This document shows, piece by piece, positions 42,209-50,488 of a stretch of DNA of 64,000 bases. The stretch is from Kluyvera genomosp. 1 (GTDB lineage Bacteria > Pseudomonadota > Gammaproteobacteria > Enterobacterales > Enterobacteriaceae), in contig NZ_LGHZ01000004.1 in the NCBI RefSeq assembly GCF_001266615.1, positions 124,001-188,000 on the forward strand, in the 5' to 3' direction. Numbering within the stretch: position 1 is the first letter of the stretch; every line of letters starts with the position of its first letter. The position numbers were made by a program, and so were the translations under genes. A model generated the notes under the pieces. That model saw nothing but the letters and a program-made list of their open reading frames with translations, was not told the origin of the DNA and searched no databases.

Positions 42209-44515
42209 TTAGTCCGTAGCACGATTACTGCGTGGGGACATTTGCAGGGCGTCCCGATTATAGGTGCTGTTGTAGTCATCAAGCATCGACTGGAAGTTTT
42301 TAATAAAGTCCAGAATGGAGATGAATTCGCCAGTGCTGTTGCGTTCTTCACTTAGGCTGGCGCTTTCATCGGCCGGTGTTGCCTCTAGGTAATAACCGAT
42401 GATCTGTGGACTGGTGAAGCGGATGGTCACGCTGTTAGCCGTGGAGTTGGTGCTCGAATTGCTGCGTGATGAACTTGATGACGATGATGAACTCCCGCCA
42501 AAGATAAAGAATCCACCGCCCCGTGCGGAGTGATCCTCAACGCTTTGCGCAAAGCTACTGGATACCGAACTGCGCGATGAGAACTTGATGGTGATATCCC
42601 GGGCGATGACGAAGGAAACCGGAAAACACGGGAAGGTGCATTTGTTCATTGCGTCAAAATGTTCTTTGCTGAGCGGTATACCGCTGTACTTTGGCGCGAT
42701 TTTTTTGCTGGAGGTGTTGTACATGTCTTTAGTCAACAGGAACACTCCAGGGTTAAACCATTCCCTGCCAATCGCCACTTTCGCCACCGACATACCAATC
42801 TGAATATCCATATCACTCTCTTTGGCGAGACTCTCATTAACTGCCGACATATGCGACTGGCTGCTGCTGTAGCCGCCAAAGAAGAACGATACCCGGCTTG
42901 ATGATGTTGATGCGGACGTAGCGCTACTGGAGCTTTGGTTCACTGAGGACATTTTTGAGTGGATGATAATTTGGGTAAAACGGTCTGGAATAGCATTTGG
43001 CGCCACATCGCTGTCGTTCAATTCACTCGCGTCGCTTTCTGCAGGTTTGGCCTGCTGCATGACCGATGAGAGGGCGATTTTATTTTGCAGCTCAGTAATT
43101 TCTGTGTTCACCTGCTTGAGTTGATTTTGGAGTGGCTCAAGCATCCCTTTGTACTGCTCTAAATTATGCTTGCTGAAGTAGGCCATCGCACTGCTTGTGA
43201 CGTTTTGCGCGGCGGTAATCACTGCGTCCAGGGCTTGTGTACATTCGGTGGCACAAGTGGTGAGGACGTTTACGGCGTCGGTTACCTTGCCTAAATCTAT
43301 GCCGAGAACTTTAGCCGCGGTGGCATCGGGGAGCTTGCCATTTGATTTAGAGGCAATTGTCATAAAGCATTTTATGGCATCGCTGGTGACTTTAATTTGC
43401 TTTTGTAGCAGCTGTCCTTCCGCTTTTGTCAATGCATCATTGGCTGTGGTATGGGCATCTGATAGCGCTTTGACCACCTCTTCATCGGGAATAATGGCAA
43501 GGAATGAATTCACGGTAGAGGTCAAATTATTACGCTGCATGATAAGCACTGAAAGCTGCTGTGCCAGCGCTGTTGGGCTTTCTAGTAGATCAAGGGCGGT
43601 AAATGAGGTGTCCAGCAGGGTGAACCAGTTTTCAGGATAAAGGGTCACCGGATAAACATAGCCGCCGTCAGGATTGAGTTTCTGCACGTTGGCGAGTGTC
43701 TGTCGGGCCTCTGCAACTTCGCGTCCGGCACCGCTATCGAGGATCCCGGTAATAATCTCCATATCGCCCGGCGAAAAGACGTTCAGTACTTTACCTAGCT
43801 TCTCCTGCACCTTCAGCAACTGAGACTCGGCGGTGGTTTCATACCAGTCAAGATAGTCATTCTGCCGACTGCGATTGTCCTCCCGGCTATTGCCGGGATA
43901 TTTAGCGTTTAACTCTGTTTTCTTGTCTAGTTGTACTTTAGCCCAGGCCTGTTTGGCATCAACGTATTCACTGTACAGGCGGTAAAAAACCTGCTGCAAG
44001 GTAAAGCCAGTGGTAAGCCCTTCACCAAAATTGTAGGGGTAAGGCGTCATCAGGACTTTGCGTAGTTTTGATTTCGCATCGAACAGACGGCTGTTTAATT
44101 GCGGCGTGAGCATATCAAGCGCGCTTTTATACTGTGTTTGCAGATGCCGCCCATTATCGGAGGCCGTCATGGTGCAGGCATCAAAGAGTTTATTCACCAG
44201 CTTCGATTCATTAGCTTCGACGAATGCCGGTTTCTGCTCATTTTTTTCAATATCGTAACTGTAGAGGTTTTTATCTATATGAGTACCTGGTAGGCTCATG
44301 CAGAAAAATTGATTCGGGTTGCTCCCACCGATTACGGAAGTGATTTTTTCGTATAACTCATCGGCGAAACTCGGTGTTGTTGCTGCATCTAATAATGCTG
44401 GGTTTGGCTCCGGTCCATTTTCCTTTATGGTTATATCCGTAGTGACCATAAATTCCTGCTGGTGGGATTCATTTGTTACTGATTTTGGGTTTTCCGGACG
44501 GTGCTCATCAACCAT
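42209..44515 (-). CDS. Large Ser-rich protein of unknown family (768 residues)
   Basis: AGGAGA at proper spacing supports the ATG at 44515. There is no signal peptide. Residues about 1-450 look helical and partly coiled coil (for example LLQKQIKVTSDAIKCFMTIA), with a stronger coiled coil near 455-480 (LEPLQNQLKQVNTEITELQN). The C-terminal third holds two alike, very Ser-rich segments: around 520-550 (SSSRVSFFFGGYSSSQSH) and around 650-690 ([20 protein letters not shown]). Between them lies a stretch with a possible domain core (REWFNPGVFLLTKDMY, FPCFPVSFVIARDITIKF). I do not recognise the family. The paired Ser/aromatic-Gly segments could be beta-hairpins that insert into a membrane, but this is a guess. 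It is flanked by two wall-hydrolase-type genes. Confidence 0.75.
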   Translation of the reverse strand: MVDEHRPENPKSVTNESHQQEFMVTTDITIKENGPEPNPALLDAATTPSFADELYEKITSVIGGSNPNQFFCMSLPGTHIDKNLYSYDIEKNEQKPAFVEANESKLVNKLFDACTMTASDNGRHLQTQYKSALDMLTPQLNSRLFDAKSKLRKVLMTPYPYNFGEGLTTGFTLQQVFYRLYSEYVDAKQAWAKVQLDKKTELNAKYPGNSREDNRSRQNDYLDWYETTAESQLLKVQEKLGKVLNVFSPGDMEIITGILDSGAGREVAEARQTLANVQKLNPDGGYVYPVTLYPENWFTLLDTSFTALDLLESPTALAQQLSVLIMQRNNLTSTVNSFLAIIPDEEVVKALSDAHTTANDALTKAEGQLLQKQIKVTSDAIKCFMTIASKSNGKLPDATAAKVLGIDLGKVTDAVNVLTTCATECTQALDAVITAAQNVTSSAMAYFSKHNLEQYKGMLEPLQNQLKQVNTEITELQNKIALSSVMQQAKPAESDASELNDSDVAPNAIPDRFTQIIIHSKMSSVNQSSSSATSASTSSSRVSFFFGGYSSSQSHMSAVNESLAKESDMDIQIGMSVAKVAIGREWFNPGVFLLTKDMYNTSSKKIAPKYSGIPLSKEHFDAMNKCTFPCFPVSFVIARDITIKFSSRSSVSSSFAQSVEDHSARGGGFFIFGGSSSSSSSSSRSNSSTNSTANSVTIRFTSPQIIGYYLEATPADESASLSEERNSTGEFISILDFIKNFQSMLDDYNSTYNRDALQMSPRSNRATD

Positions 44516-44558
44516 GATTAATTCTCCTGAACAATTAATAAATCGTTAAGTGTTAGTG

Positions 44559-45467
44559 CTATATCATCAGAATACCGACGGGTGTTAAATTGCTACAGTG
44601 ACGCATGAGATCGCCTGGCGAAACGAACATATTATTGTTTGCTTGCAGCGCAGTTAATGGATTAAAACGATTGGTTGCGGTATCAATATTTAATAACGCT
44701 GCATGCGCTTCGGAAAAATGGTAAATAGCTTCAGCCAGCGCATCGGTCATCGCAGGCGCTGGCTGGGAGGTATCCTCCATGAACGATTTATACAGAGCTT
44801 CACATAACGCTTCATCGCTCGCAGTTTCTGGCGCAGCGACTGAATCCTGCTGGGTAAAGACCGGTTGTCTCTGCGTTGTCCAGTCGATCGCTTTCTCCAG
44901 CAGCGTCTCTCCGATCGTCGAATCTAGCTGTACGGCATGGCGGAACTGTAGCCGGAAGTTGTTGCCTGCGTCGTCAAAACACTGGGCAACAAACTGTGAG
45001 CACACCATCGGATGTTTACCCGGTGTCTGATGTTGTTGAATATAGTGGGTTATCGTGGAAGTTAGCTTTTGAAAAATTCTAATAATGATCTGCTGTTTCT
45101 GACTGGTTATTGAAAACTTCTTGTACATCAATAATAACCCAACCATATATAAACCAGTGTTATCATACGGTTCATTATTATTGAGGTGGTGTCGTGCTGC
45201 ATCAATAACGGGGTTAAGCGATGACGGTGTGGTGTGGCGATATACGTGAATTGTACGACCTATAAAACGACGCTCGGCGGCATTGAGGGTAACTTGCGGT
45301 GGTGTTTCTTCAATGATCGTCGGTGGCATGGCATTAAAATACATAGCCGCATGACTGACTGGTGCATCGGTGAGGAAAGTAATGGCCCAGGAAATAAAGC
45401 TTTTCTTTTCTGGTGAGAAAAGCAAAACATCAGCAGGGTGCAGCTCATCGATAGAAATCCTTTTCAT
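44559..45467 (-). CDS. Permuted papain-like (NlpC/P60-type, YiiX-like) hydrolase
   Basis: This 302-residue protein has an N-terminal domain of about 175 residues with the permuted NlpC/P60 order. The order is PADVLLFSPE, then VSHAAMYF (His39), IIEET (acidic residue) and MVCSQFVAQCFDDAG (Cys156). This is the YiiX/LRAT-like cysteine hydrolase fold, members of which cleave peptidoglycan peptides or lipids. The C-terminal 125 residues are unlike any family I know. AAGGAA precedes the ATG. It is the first gene of the cassette; the gap to the 768-residue gene is 43 bp. Confidence 0.78.
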   Translation of the reverse strand: MKRISIDELHPADVLLFSPEKKSFISWAITFLTDAPVSHAAMYFNAMPPTIIEETPPQVTLNAAERRFIGRTIHVYRHTTPSSLNPVIDAARHHLNNNEPYDNTGLYMVGLLLMYKKFSITSQKQQIIIRIFQKLTSTITHYIQQHQTPGKHPMVCSQFVAQCFDDAGNNFRLQFRHAVQLDSTIGETLLEKAIDWTTQRQPVFTQQDSVAAPETASDEALCEALYKSFMEDTSQPAPAMTDALAEAIYHFSEAHAALLNIDTATNRFNPLTALQANNNMFVSPGDLMRHCSNLTPVGILMI

Positions 45468-45672
45468 ATATATTCCTTTTATATTTAGAAAATTGATTAA
45501 CGCGAATGTGTAGTAGAATATCGTTAATTATTTTGAGGGAACTGTGATGGGAATCTGATTTATAACTCATCCAAAATAGTGAATATTTAAGATGTCGCTG
45601 ATATAAATGCCAGGAATAATACGGAGAAAGGATAGCCGCTTTCAAATAGAAAAGCGGCTGGGCGGTTAAGCA
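45468..45672. promoter_or_regulatory. Region upstream of the three-gene cassette
   Basis: About 200 AT-rich bases lie between the cassette and kdgF. It must hold the cassette promoter. No known operator was recognised, and no KdgR box is present, which sets the cassette apart from the pectin genes around it. Confidence 0.45.
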
Positions 45673-45999
45673 TTACGCCTTCAGGAAATCCTGGCGGACT
45701 GGCGTAAAGGTATCCAGCAGAGTACCGGCTTTCAGGCACACGCAGCCGTGCATAATATTGGGCTGTTTGTACAGCGTATCGCCTGCACCGACGATGTGCT
45801 TCTCTTCACCAATGGTGAACTCGAATTCGCCGGACAGCACGTAGGTTAGCTGTTCGTGCGGGTGATTGTGCATAGGGCCAATAGCGCCTGCTTCGAAGTT
45901 AACTTCGACCGCCATCATCTTGCCATCGTGCGCGAGGATGCGGCGGGTTACGCCATTGCCCAAATCTTCAAGGGTGGTCTCTTTATGAAAAATAAACAT
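45673..45999 (-). CDS. kdgF: KdgF, cupin that linearises unsaturated uronates
   Basis: This 108-residue single cupin has metal ligands in HNHPHEQ (His44, His46, His48 region, Gln50) and a later His84 (NIMHGC). It matches KdgF of pectin-degrading enterobacteria, which converts 4,5-unsaturated galacturonate to the linear ketone ahead of KduI. A perfect KdgR-box palindrome lies 21 bp upstream. It is transcribed alone, towards the cassette. Confidence 0.93.
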   Translation of the reverse strand: MFIFHKETTLEDLGNGVTRRILAHDGKMMAVEVNFEAGAIGPMHNHPHEQLTYVLSGEFEFTIGEEKHIVGAGDTLYKQPNIMHGCVCLKAGTLLDTFTPVRQDFLKA

Positions 46000-46017
46000 C
46001 CAGCAGTCCTATTTTAT

Positions 46018-46040
46018 GTTGAAACGGTGTTTCATTAAAT
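46018..46040 (-). promoter_or_regulatory. KdgR box of kdgF
   Basis: TGAAAC-GGT-GTTTCA (46020-46034) is an exact dyad, the best KdgR-type site in the window, 21 bp from the kdgF start. Confidence 0.85.
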
Positions 46041-46141
46041 TTATCTCAGAAACCAACAAAAAGAAAACTCTCGCCGCAGATGTGGAAAGTTGATCACAAC
46101 TTTGGTTCACTGGGAGGACGACAACGAATAAGGATAAGCGC

Positions 46142-46834
46142 ATGAAAACGATCGGCCTGCTGGGTGGTATGAGCTGGGAGTCCACCATTCCGTACTACCG
46201 TTTGATCAACGAAGGAGTGAAGCAGCAGCTGGGTGGCCTACATTCGGCAAAAATTCTGCTGCATAGCGTTGATTTCCATGAGATTGAGGCCTGTCAGTCG
46301 CGCGGAGACTGGCAGCTTGCAGGAGAGATTCTGGCGCAGGCGGCTGTGGGTCTACAGCAGGCAGGTGCGGAAGGTATCGTGCTGTGCACCAACACGATGC
46401 ACAAAGTGGCCGACGCGATTGAAACCGCTTGCGACGTGCCGTTTTTGCATATTGCTGATGCAACGGGCCGTGCCATTAGCCAGCAAAATATGAGCAACGT
46501 GGCGCTGCTGGGCACTCGCTACACCATGGAGCAGGATTTCTACCGCGGGCGGCTACAGGAAGAATTTGGCATCAGCACATTGATCCCGGAAGCCGCTGAT
46601 CGCCAGCGGATCAACCAGATAATCTTTGACGAACTGTGCCTGGGAGAATTTAGCGATGCGTCACGTGATTATTATCTCGGCGTGATTGCGTCTCTGGCGC
46701 AGCAGGGGGCGCAAGGGGTGATCTTCGGCTGTACCGAAATTGGTCTGCTGGTCCCGGCTCAGATGAGCCCGCTGCCGGTGTTTGATACAGCCGCTATTCA
46801 CGCGGCGGACGCGGTGGAGTTTATGCTTTCTTAA
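46142..46834 (+). CDS. ygeA: Amino-acid racemase YgeA
   Basis: This 230-residue Asp/Glu-racemase-superfamily protein has [11 protein letters not shown] at the start, the first half-site VLCTNTMHK (Cys about 81) and the second [12 protein letters not shown] (Cys about 197). It matches E. coli YgeA, a broad-range racemase with homoserine among its better substrates. It lies beside lysR, with a 14-bp convergent overlap. In E. coli it adjoins araE; here the pectin block and cassette separate them. Confidence 0.94.
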   Translation: MKTIGLLGGMSWESTIPYYRLINEGVKQQLGGLHSAKILLHSVDFHEIEACQSRGDWQLAGEILAQAAVGLQQAGAEGIVLCTNTMHKVADAIETACDVPFLHIADATGRAISQQNMSNVALLGTRYTMEQDFYRGRLQEEFGISTLIPEAADRQRINQIIFDELCLGEFSDASRDYYLGVIASLAQQGAQGVIFGCTEIGLLVPAQMSPLPVFDTAAIHAADAVEFMLS

Positions 46835-47756
46835 TCGGGTTAAGCACCGCGTCAAACGGCTCGATTATCCGCCCGAGGTTTTGCTGCAAATGTGCGGTAA
46901 AGGTTTCGATGAGCGCGGACGTTGGCCGATGCTGCGGGCGCACCAGGCTCACGGTAAAGGGGACGTCAATGCTGAAACGGCGTATGACGACACCGCTATT
47001 CACATAGTCGAGTGCGGTCAGCGGGTTGACGATGGATAGACCGACACCCGCTTTGACCATCGCGCAAATGGACGCTGCGCTGTGGGTTTCAACCACCATT
47101 CGCCGCTTAATATGATGTTCATTAAACAGCGTGTCGAGCAGCTGACGATAGCTGTCGGTGCGCGACAGGCTAATGTAGTTTTCACCCTGAAAATCAGCGG
47201 GAGTCAGCACTTCTTTGTTCGCCAGCGGATGCGCCGCGGGGAGTACGCAAACTTCATTCAAGGTGAGCAGTGGCGTCCGCTCGGTTCCGGCAGGTGTGTG
47301 CGTTGTTTCGGTCAGCCCCAGATCGTGACGCTGTGCCGACAGCCACTCTTCCAGCAGCGGTGACTCCTGCGGTACGATTTGAATATTGACCTGCGGGTAG
47401 CGGGATAAAAATGGCTGCAGCAGCAGCGGTAAAAAAGATTGTGAGAACACCGGCAGACAGACAATAGACAGCTCACCCTGACGGAACTCGCGCAGGCTTT
47501 CCGCCGCGCTCACGATACGGTCGAGGCCGTACCAAGAGCGTTGAACCTCTTCAAATAAACGTAATCCTTGGACGGTGGGATGCAAACGCCCACGGCTGCG
47601 CTCAAACAACTTTAGCCCCAGAACCTGCTCAAAGCGCGCCAGCTCGCGGCTGACGGTCGGCTGCGACGTATTCAATAAACGCGCGGCTTCGGTCAGGTTT
47701 CCCGCCGTCATCACGGCGTGAAAGATTTCGATATGACGTAGGTTAACTGCAGGCAT
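46821..47756 (-). CDS. lysR: LysR, activator of lysA
   Basis: This 311-residue LysR-type protein matches E. coli LysR ([60 protein letters not shown]). It activates lysA in response to diaminopimelate and is repressed by lysine. It is divergent from lysA across 118 bp. AAGGAACG precedes the ATG. Its 3' end overlaps ygeA by 14 bp, tail to tail. Confidence 0.96.
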   Translation of the reverse strand: MPAVNLRHIEIFHAVMTAGNLTEAARLLNTSQPTVSRELARFEQVLGLKLFERSRGRLHPTVQGLRLFEEVQRSWYGLDRIVSAAESLREFRQGELSIVCLPVFSQSFLPLLLQPFLSRYPQVNIQIVPQESPLLEEWLSAQRHDLGLTETTHTPAGTERTPLLTLNEVCVLPAAHPLANKEVLTPADFQGENYISLSRTDSYRQLLDTLFNEHHIKRRMVVETHSAASICAMVKAGVGLSIVNPLTALDYVNSGVVIRRFSIDVPFTVSLVRPQHRPTSALIETFTAHLQQNLGRIIEPFDAVLNPIKKA

Positions 47757-47874
47757 GGGCGTTCCTTATATCAGCATGTCCATATCATTTTTGCATAGAC
47801 TCTCGACAAAACGATATTTTTTATTCTCTTTCGACTGTGGCGTAATCATAAAAAAATGATAACCGGAGTTCGCT
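47757..47874. promoter_or_regulatory. lysR/lysA divergent promoter region
   Basis: These 118 bp carry both promoters. The arms ATATCATTTTTGC (about 47783) and AAAAAAATGATAACC (about 47850) form a loose dyad that may be the LysR operator. CCGGAG precedes lysA. Confidence 0.5.
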
Positions 47875-49131
47875 ATGCCACGCCCGCTCAACAACACTGA
47901 CACCGACCTGACCGCCGACAACCTGCTGCGCCTACCTGCCGAGTTTGGCTGCCCGGTGTGGGTTTATGACGCGCAAATTATTCGTGCGCAGATCGCCAAG
48001 CTAAATCAGTTCGACGTTATCCGTTTTGCCCAAAAGGCCTGCTCGAATATTCATATTCTGCGCCTGATGCGTGAGCAGGGCGTAAAGGTGGACTCGGTAT
48101 CATTAGGTGAGATTGAACGCGCCATCGCGGCGGGCTTTGTGCCGGGTAAAGATGAGATCGTCTTCACTGCCGACATGATTGATGGCGCGACGCTTTCAAG
48201 AGTACATGAATTGCAGATTCCGGTGAACGCGGGGTCGGTGGATATGCTCGAACAGCTGGGCGAAGTATCGCCGGGCCACCGCGTATGGCTGCGAGTGAAT
48301 CCAGGTTTTGGCCACGGGCACAGCCAGAAAACCAATACCGGCGGTGAAAACAGCAAGCACGGTATCTGGTATAGCGATCTGCCAGCGGCGCTGGAAGTCA
48401 TTCAGCGCTATAAACTGAAACTTGTCGGTATTCATATGCATATCGGTTCCGGTGTGGACTACGGTCATCTGGAGCAGGTTTGTGGTGCGATGGTGCGCCA
48501 GGTGGTGGAATTCGGCCAGGATCTGGAAGCGATTTCGGCGGGCGGTGGGTTATCTATTCCTTATCGTGAAGGGGAAGAGTCGATCAACGCCGATCACTAC
48601 TTTGGCCTGTGGAACCGCGCGCGTGAGGAGATCGCCAAACATCTGGGACACCCGGTGAAGCTGGAAATCGAACCTGGGCGTTTCCTGGTGGCAGAAGCCG
48701 GTGTGCTGGTGGCGCAGGTGCGTAGCGTCAAAGAGATGGGCAGCCGTCACTTTGTCCTGATCGACGCAGGCTTTAACGATCTGATGCGCCCGGCGATGTA
48801 CGGTAGTTATCATCATATTTCCGCACTGGCGGGCGATGGCCGTTCCCTGGAACAGACACCGCAAATTGAAACGGTTGTCGCCGGGCCTCTGTGCGAATCG
48901 GGCGATGTGTTCACTCAGCAGGAGGGTGGTAAAGTGGAAACGCGCCTGCTGCCAGAAGTTGTGCCGGGGGATTTTCTGGTGCTACATGATACTGGTGCGT
49001 ACGGCGCGTCGATGTCATCAAACTACAACAGCCGTCCACTGCTGCCGGAAGTGCTGTTTGATAACGGTGTGGCGCGACTGATCCGTCGTCGTCAGACGAT
49101 TGAAGAGCTGTTAGCGCTGGAATTAATCTAA
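47875..49131 (+). CDS. lysA: Diaminopimelate decarboxylase
   Basis: This 418-residue PLP enzyme of the alanine-racemase fold has the PLP lysine in RFAQKA (Lys54), GIHMHIGSG for phosphate binding, ISAGGGLSIPY, and the C-terminal GPLCESGDVFT and DTGAYGASMSSNYNSR. It makes L-lysine from meso-diaminopimelate, the last step of lysine synthesis. Confidence 0.97.
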   Translation: MPRPLNNTDTDLTADNLLRLPAEFGCPVWVYDAQIIRAQIAKLNQFDVIRFAQKACSNIHILRLMREQGVKVDSVSLGEIERAIAAGFVPGKDEIVFTADMIDGATLSRVHELQIPVNAGSVDMLEQLGEVSPGHRVWLRVNPGFGHGHSQKTNTGGENSKHGIWYSDLPAALEVIQRYKLKLVGIHMHIGSGVDYGHLEQVCGAMVRQVVEFGQDLEAISAGGGLSIPYREGEESINADHYFGLWNRAREEIAKHLGHPVKLEIEPGRFLVAEAGVLVAQVRSVKEMGSRHFVLIDAGFNDLMRPAMYGSYHHISALAGDGRSLEQTPQIETVVAGPLCESGDVFTQQEGGKVETRLLPEVVPGDFLVLHDTGAYGASMSSNYNSRPLLPEVLFDNGVARLIRRRQTIEELLALELI

Positions 49132-49143
49132 ACAAGAGGCGCT

Positions 49144-49168
49144 TCCGGGTGCGTACCGCACCCGGAAT
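49144..49168. terminator. Hairpin between lysA and the LacI-type gene
   Basis: 11-bp arms TTCCGGGTGCG and CGCACCCGGAA with a TAC loop form a perfect stem between convergent genes. T-tracts are absent. Confidence 0.7.
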
Positions 49169-49174
49169 AGGACA

Positions 49175-50188
49175 TTACGATCCGTAATACGGCCCGGTGG
49201 TCACCGAGTCGCGCAGTACCAGAGTGCCGGTAAATGGCGGAATGGTTTCGATCTCTTCGCCGCTGGCCAGCTTAATCGCCTGGTCAATAGCGGTCACGAT
49301 CATGTTGTCGATCGGCAGATAGACGGTCGACAATCCGGGTTCAAGCCACTTTGCGCTAGGCGCATCATCAAAACCAAACAGCGAAATATCCTGCGGAATA
49401 CGCAGCCCCGCCTGATGCAGTGCTTTTGAAGCGCCGAGTGCCATATCATCGTTGCACGCGAACAGGGCGCTAAACGTCACTTTCTCAGCCAGCAAGGCAT
49501 TACACATGTCATAGCCACAGTTCATGGTTGAGTCACCGTGTTTGACCTTTGCCGGATCCCACGCGATCCCATTTTGCTCCAGCGCCCGGCGATAGCCTTC
49601 CAAACGGGCCTTACCGGTTGGCGTATGGATAGGAACGGTAATGCAGGCGATATCCCGATGCCCCTGAGAAATCAAATACTCGACGGCCTGAAATGCCGCG
49701 TCCTGCTGTTCGAAGAACACGCAGCGATCGCGAGCCTGGCTGACGTCGCGGTTGATAACCACCAATGGCATCGGCGTGTTATTCACCAGTGACATAATGG
49801 CTTTCTCGCTCATATGGCGCGTGTAGAGCACGATGGCATCACACTGGCGATCGGCGAGCATTTGCACCGCCTGTTCTTCACGCTCGGGCGTGTCGTGTCC
49901 ATCGGTGACGATAAGCTGCTTGCCCCAGGCTTCCGTCTGGCGGGAGGCCTGCTGAAGCAGGCGGCCAAAGTAGAAACCATCGAAGGTCGAAACCACAAGG
50001 CCGATGCTGTTGCTGGTCCGGTTTGCCAGCGAACGCGCCAGAAAGTTTGGCCGATAACCCAACTCTTCCATCGCTTTGAACACCTGCTGACGAGTGCTCT
50101 CTTTAACCTGACCCGTACCATTAAGCACGCGAGATACCGTCGCCTTAGAGACGCCCGCGTGTATTGAGACATCCAGCATCGTTGCCAT
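49175..50188 (-). CDS. LacI-family regulator, AscG-like, of the glucosidase/PTS operon
   Basis: This 337-residue protein has an N-terminal helix-turn-helix (MLDVSIHAGVSKATVSRVLN) and a periplasmic-binding-like sensor (LVVSTFDGFYFGRLLQQ, SALFACNDDMALGASKAL, SLFGFDDAP). The pattern is close to AscG, the repressor of aryl-beta-glucoside use. It is divergent from a PTS EIIC and GH1 glucosidase pair, so it probably represses them and is released by a phosphorylated beta-glucoside. AGGAAA precedes the ATG. Three alike palindromes lie in the divergent gap. Confidence 0.88.
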   Translation of the reverse strand: MATMLDVSIHAGVSKATVSRVLNGTGQVKESTRQQVFKAMEELGYRPNFLARSLANRTSNSIGLVVSTFDGFYFGRLLQQASRQTEAWGKQLIVTDGHDTPEREEQAVQMLADRQCDAIVLYTRHMSEKAIMSLVNNTPMPLVVINRDVSQARDRCVFFEQQDAAFQAVEYLISQGHRDIACITVPIHTPTGKARLEGYRRALEQNGIAWDPAKVKHGDSTMNCGYDMCNALLAEKVTFSALFACNDDMALGASKALHQAGLRIPQDISLFGFDDAPSAKWLEPGLSTVYLPIDNMIVTAIDQAIKLASGEEIETIPPFTGTLVLRDSVTTGPYYGS

Positions 50189-50326
50189 TATTATTTCCTG
50201 AGACTCCGTAATACGTCGCAGTCTACCACAGACACTGCGGGGTTAAGTGAACTGCCTGGGGGGTAAAAAACCTATCGCGATCACGCTTTTGCAGTATCCC
50301 GTCCTAAAAAAGCCACGATAAGAATG

Positions 50327-50430
50327 TGGTATGCCAATAATCAAATTAATCTTATTCTGGAATACCAAATTAGAGGTTGAGAGCTCAATCACAGAACGTT
50401 TTTGCAGCAATAGCTATTTTTGGTATGCCA
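50327..50430. promoter_or_regulatory. Three 10-bp palindromes, candidate LacI-type operators
   Basis: TGGTATGCCA occurs at 50327-50336 and 50421-50430, and TGGAATACCA at 50358-50367. Centre distances are 31 and 63 bp, about three and six helical turns, so all lie on the same DNA face. They sit between the divergent LacI-type gene and the PTS gene, where an operator cluster is expected. Confidence 0.75.
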
Positions 50431-50488
50431 AAAGGTGTTTGGCCGTACACCTGGTGCGCTAAATAGTCCTTAACCCGAGGTATCCTCT

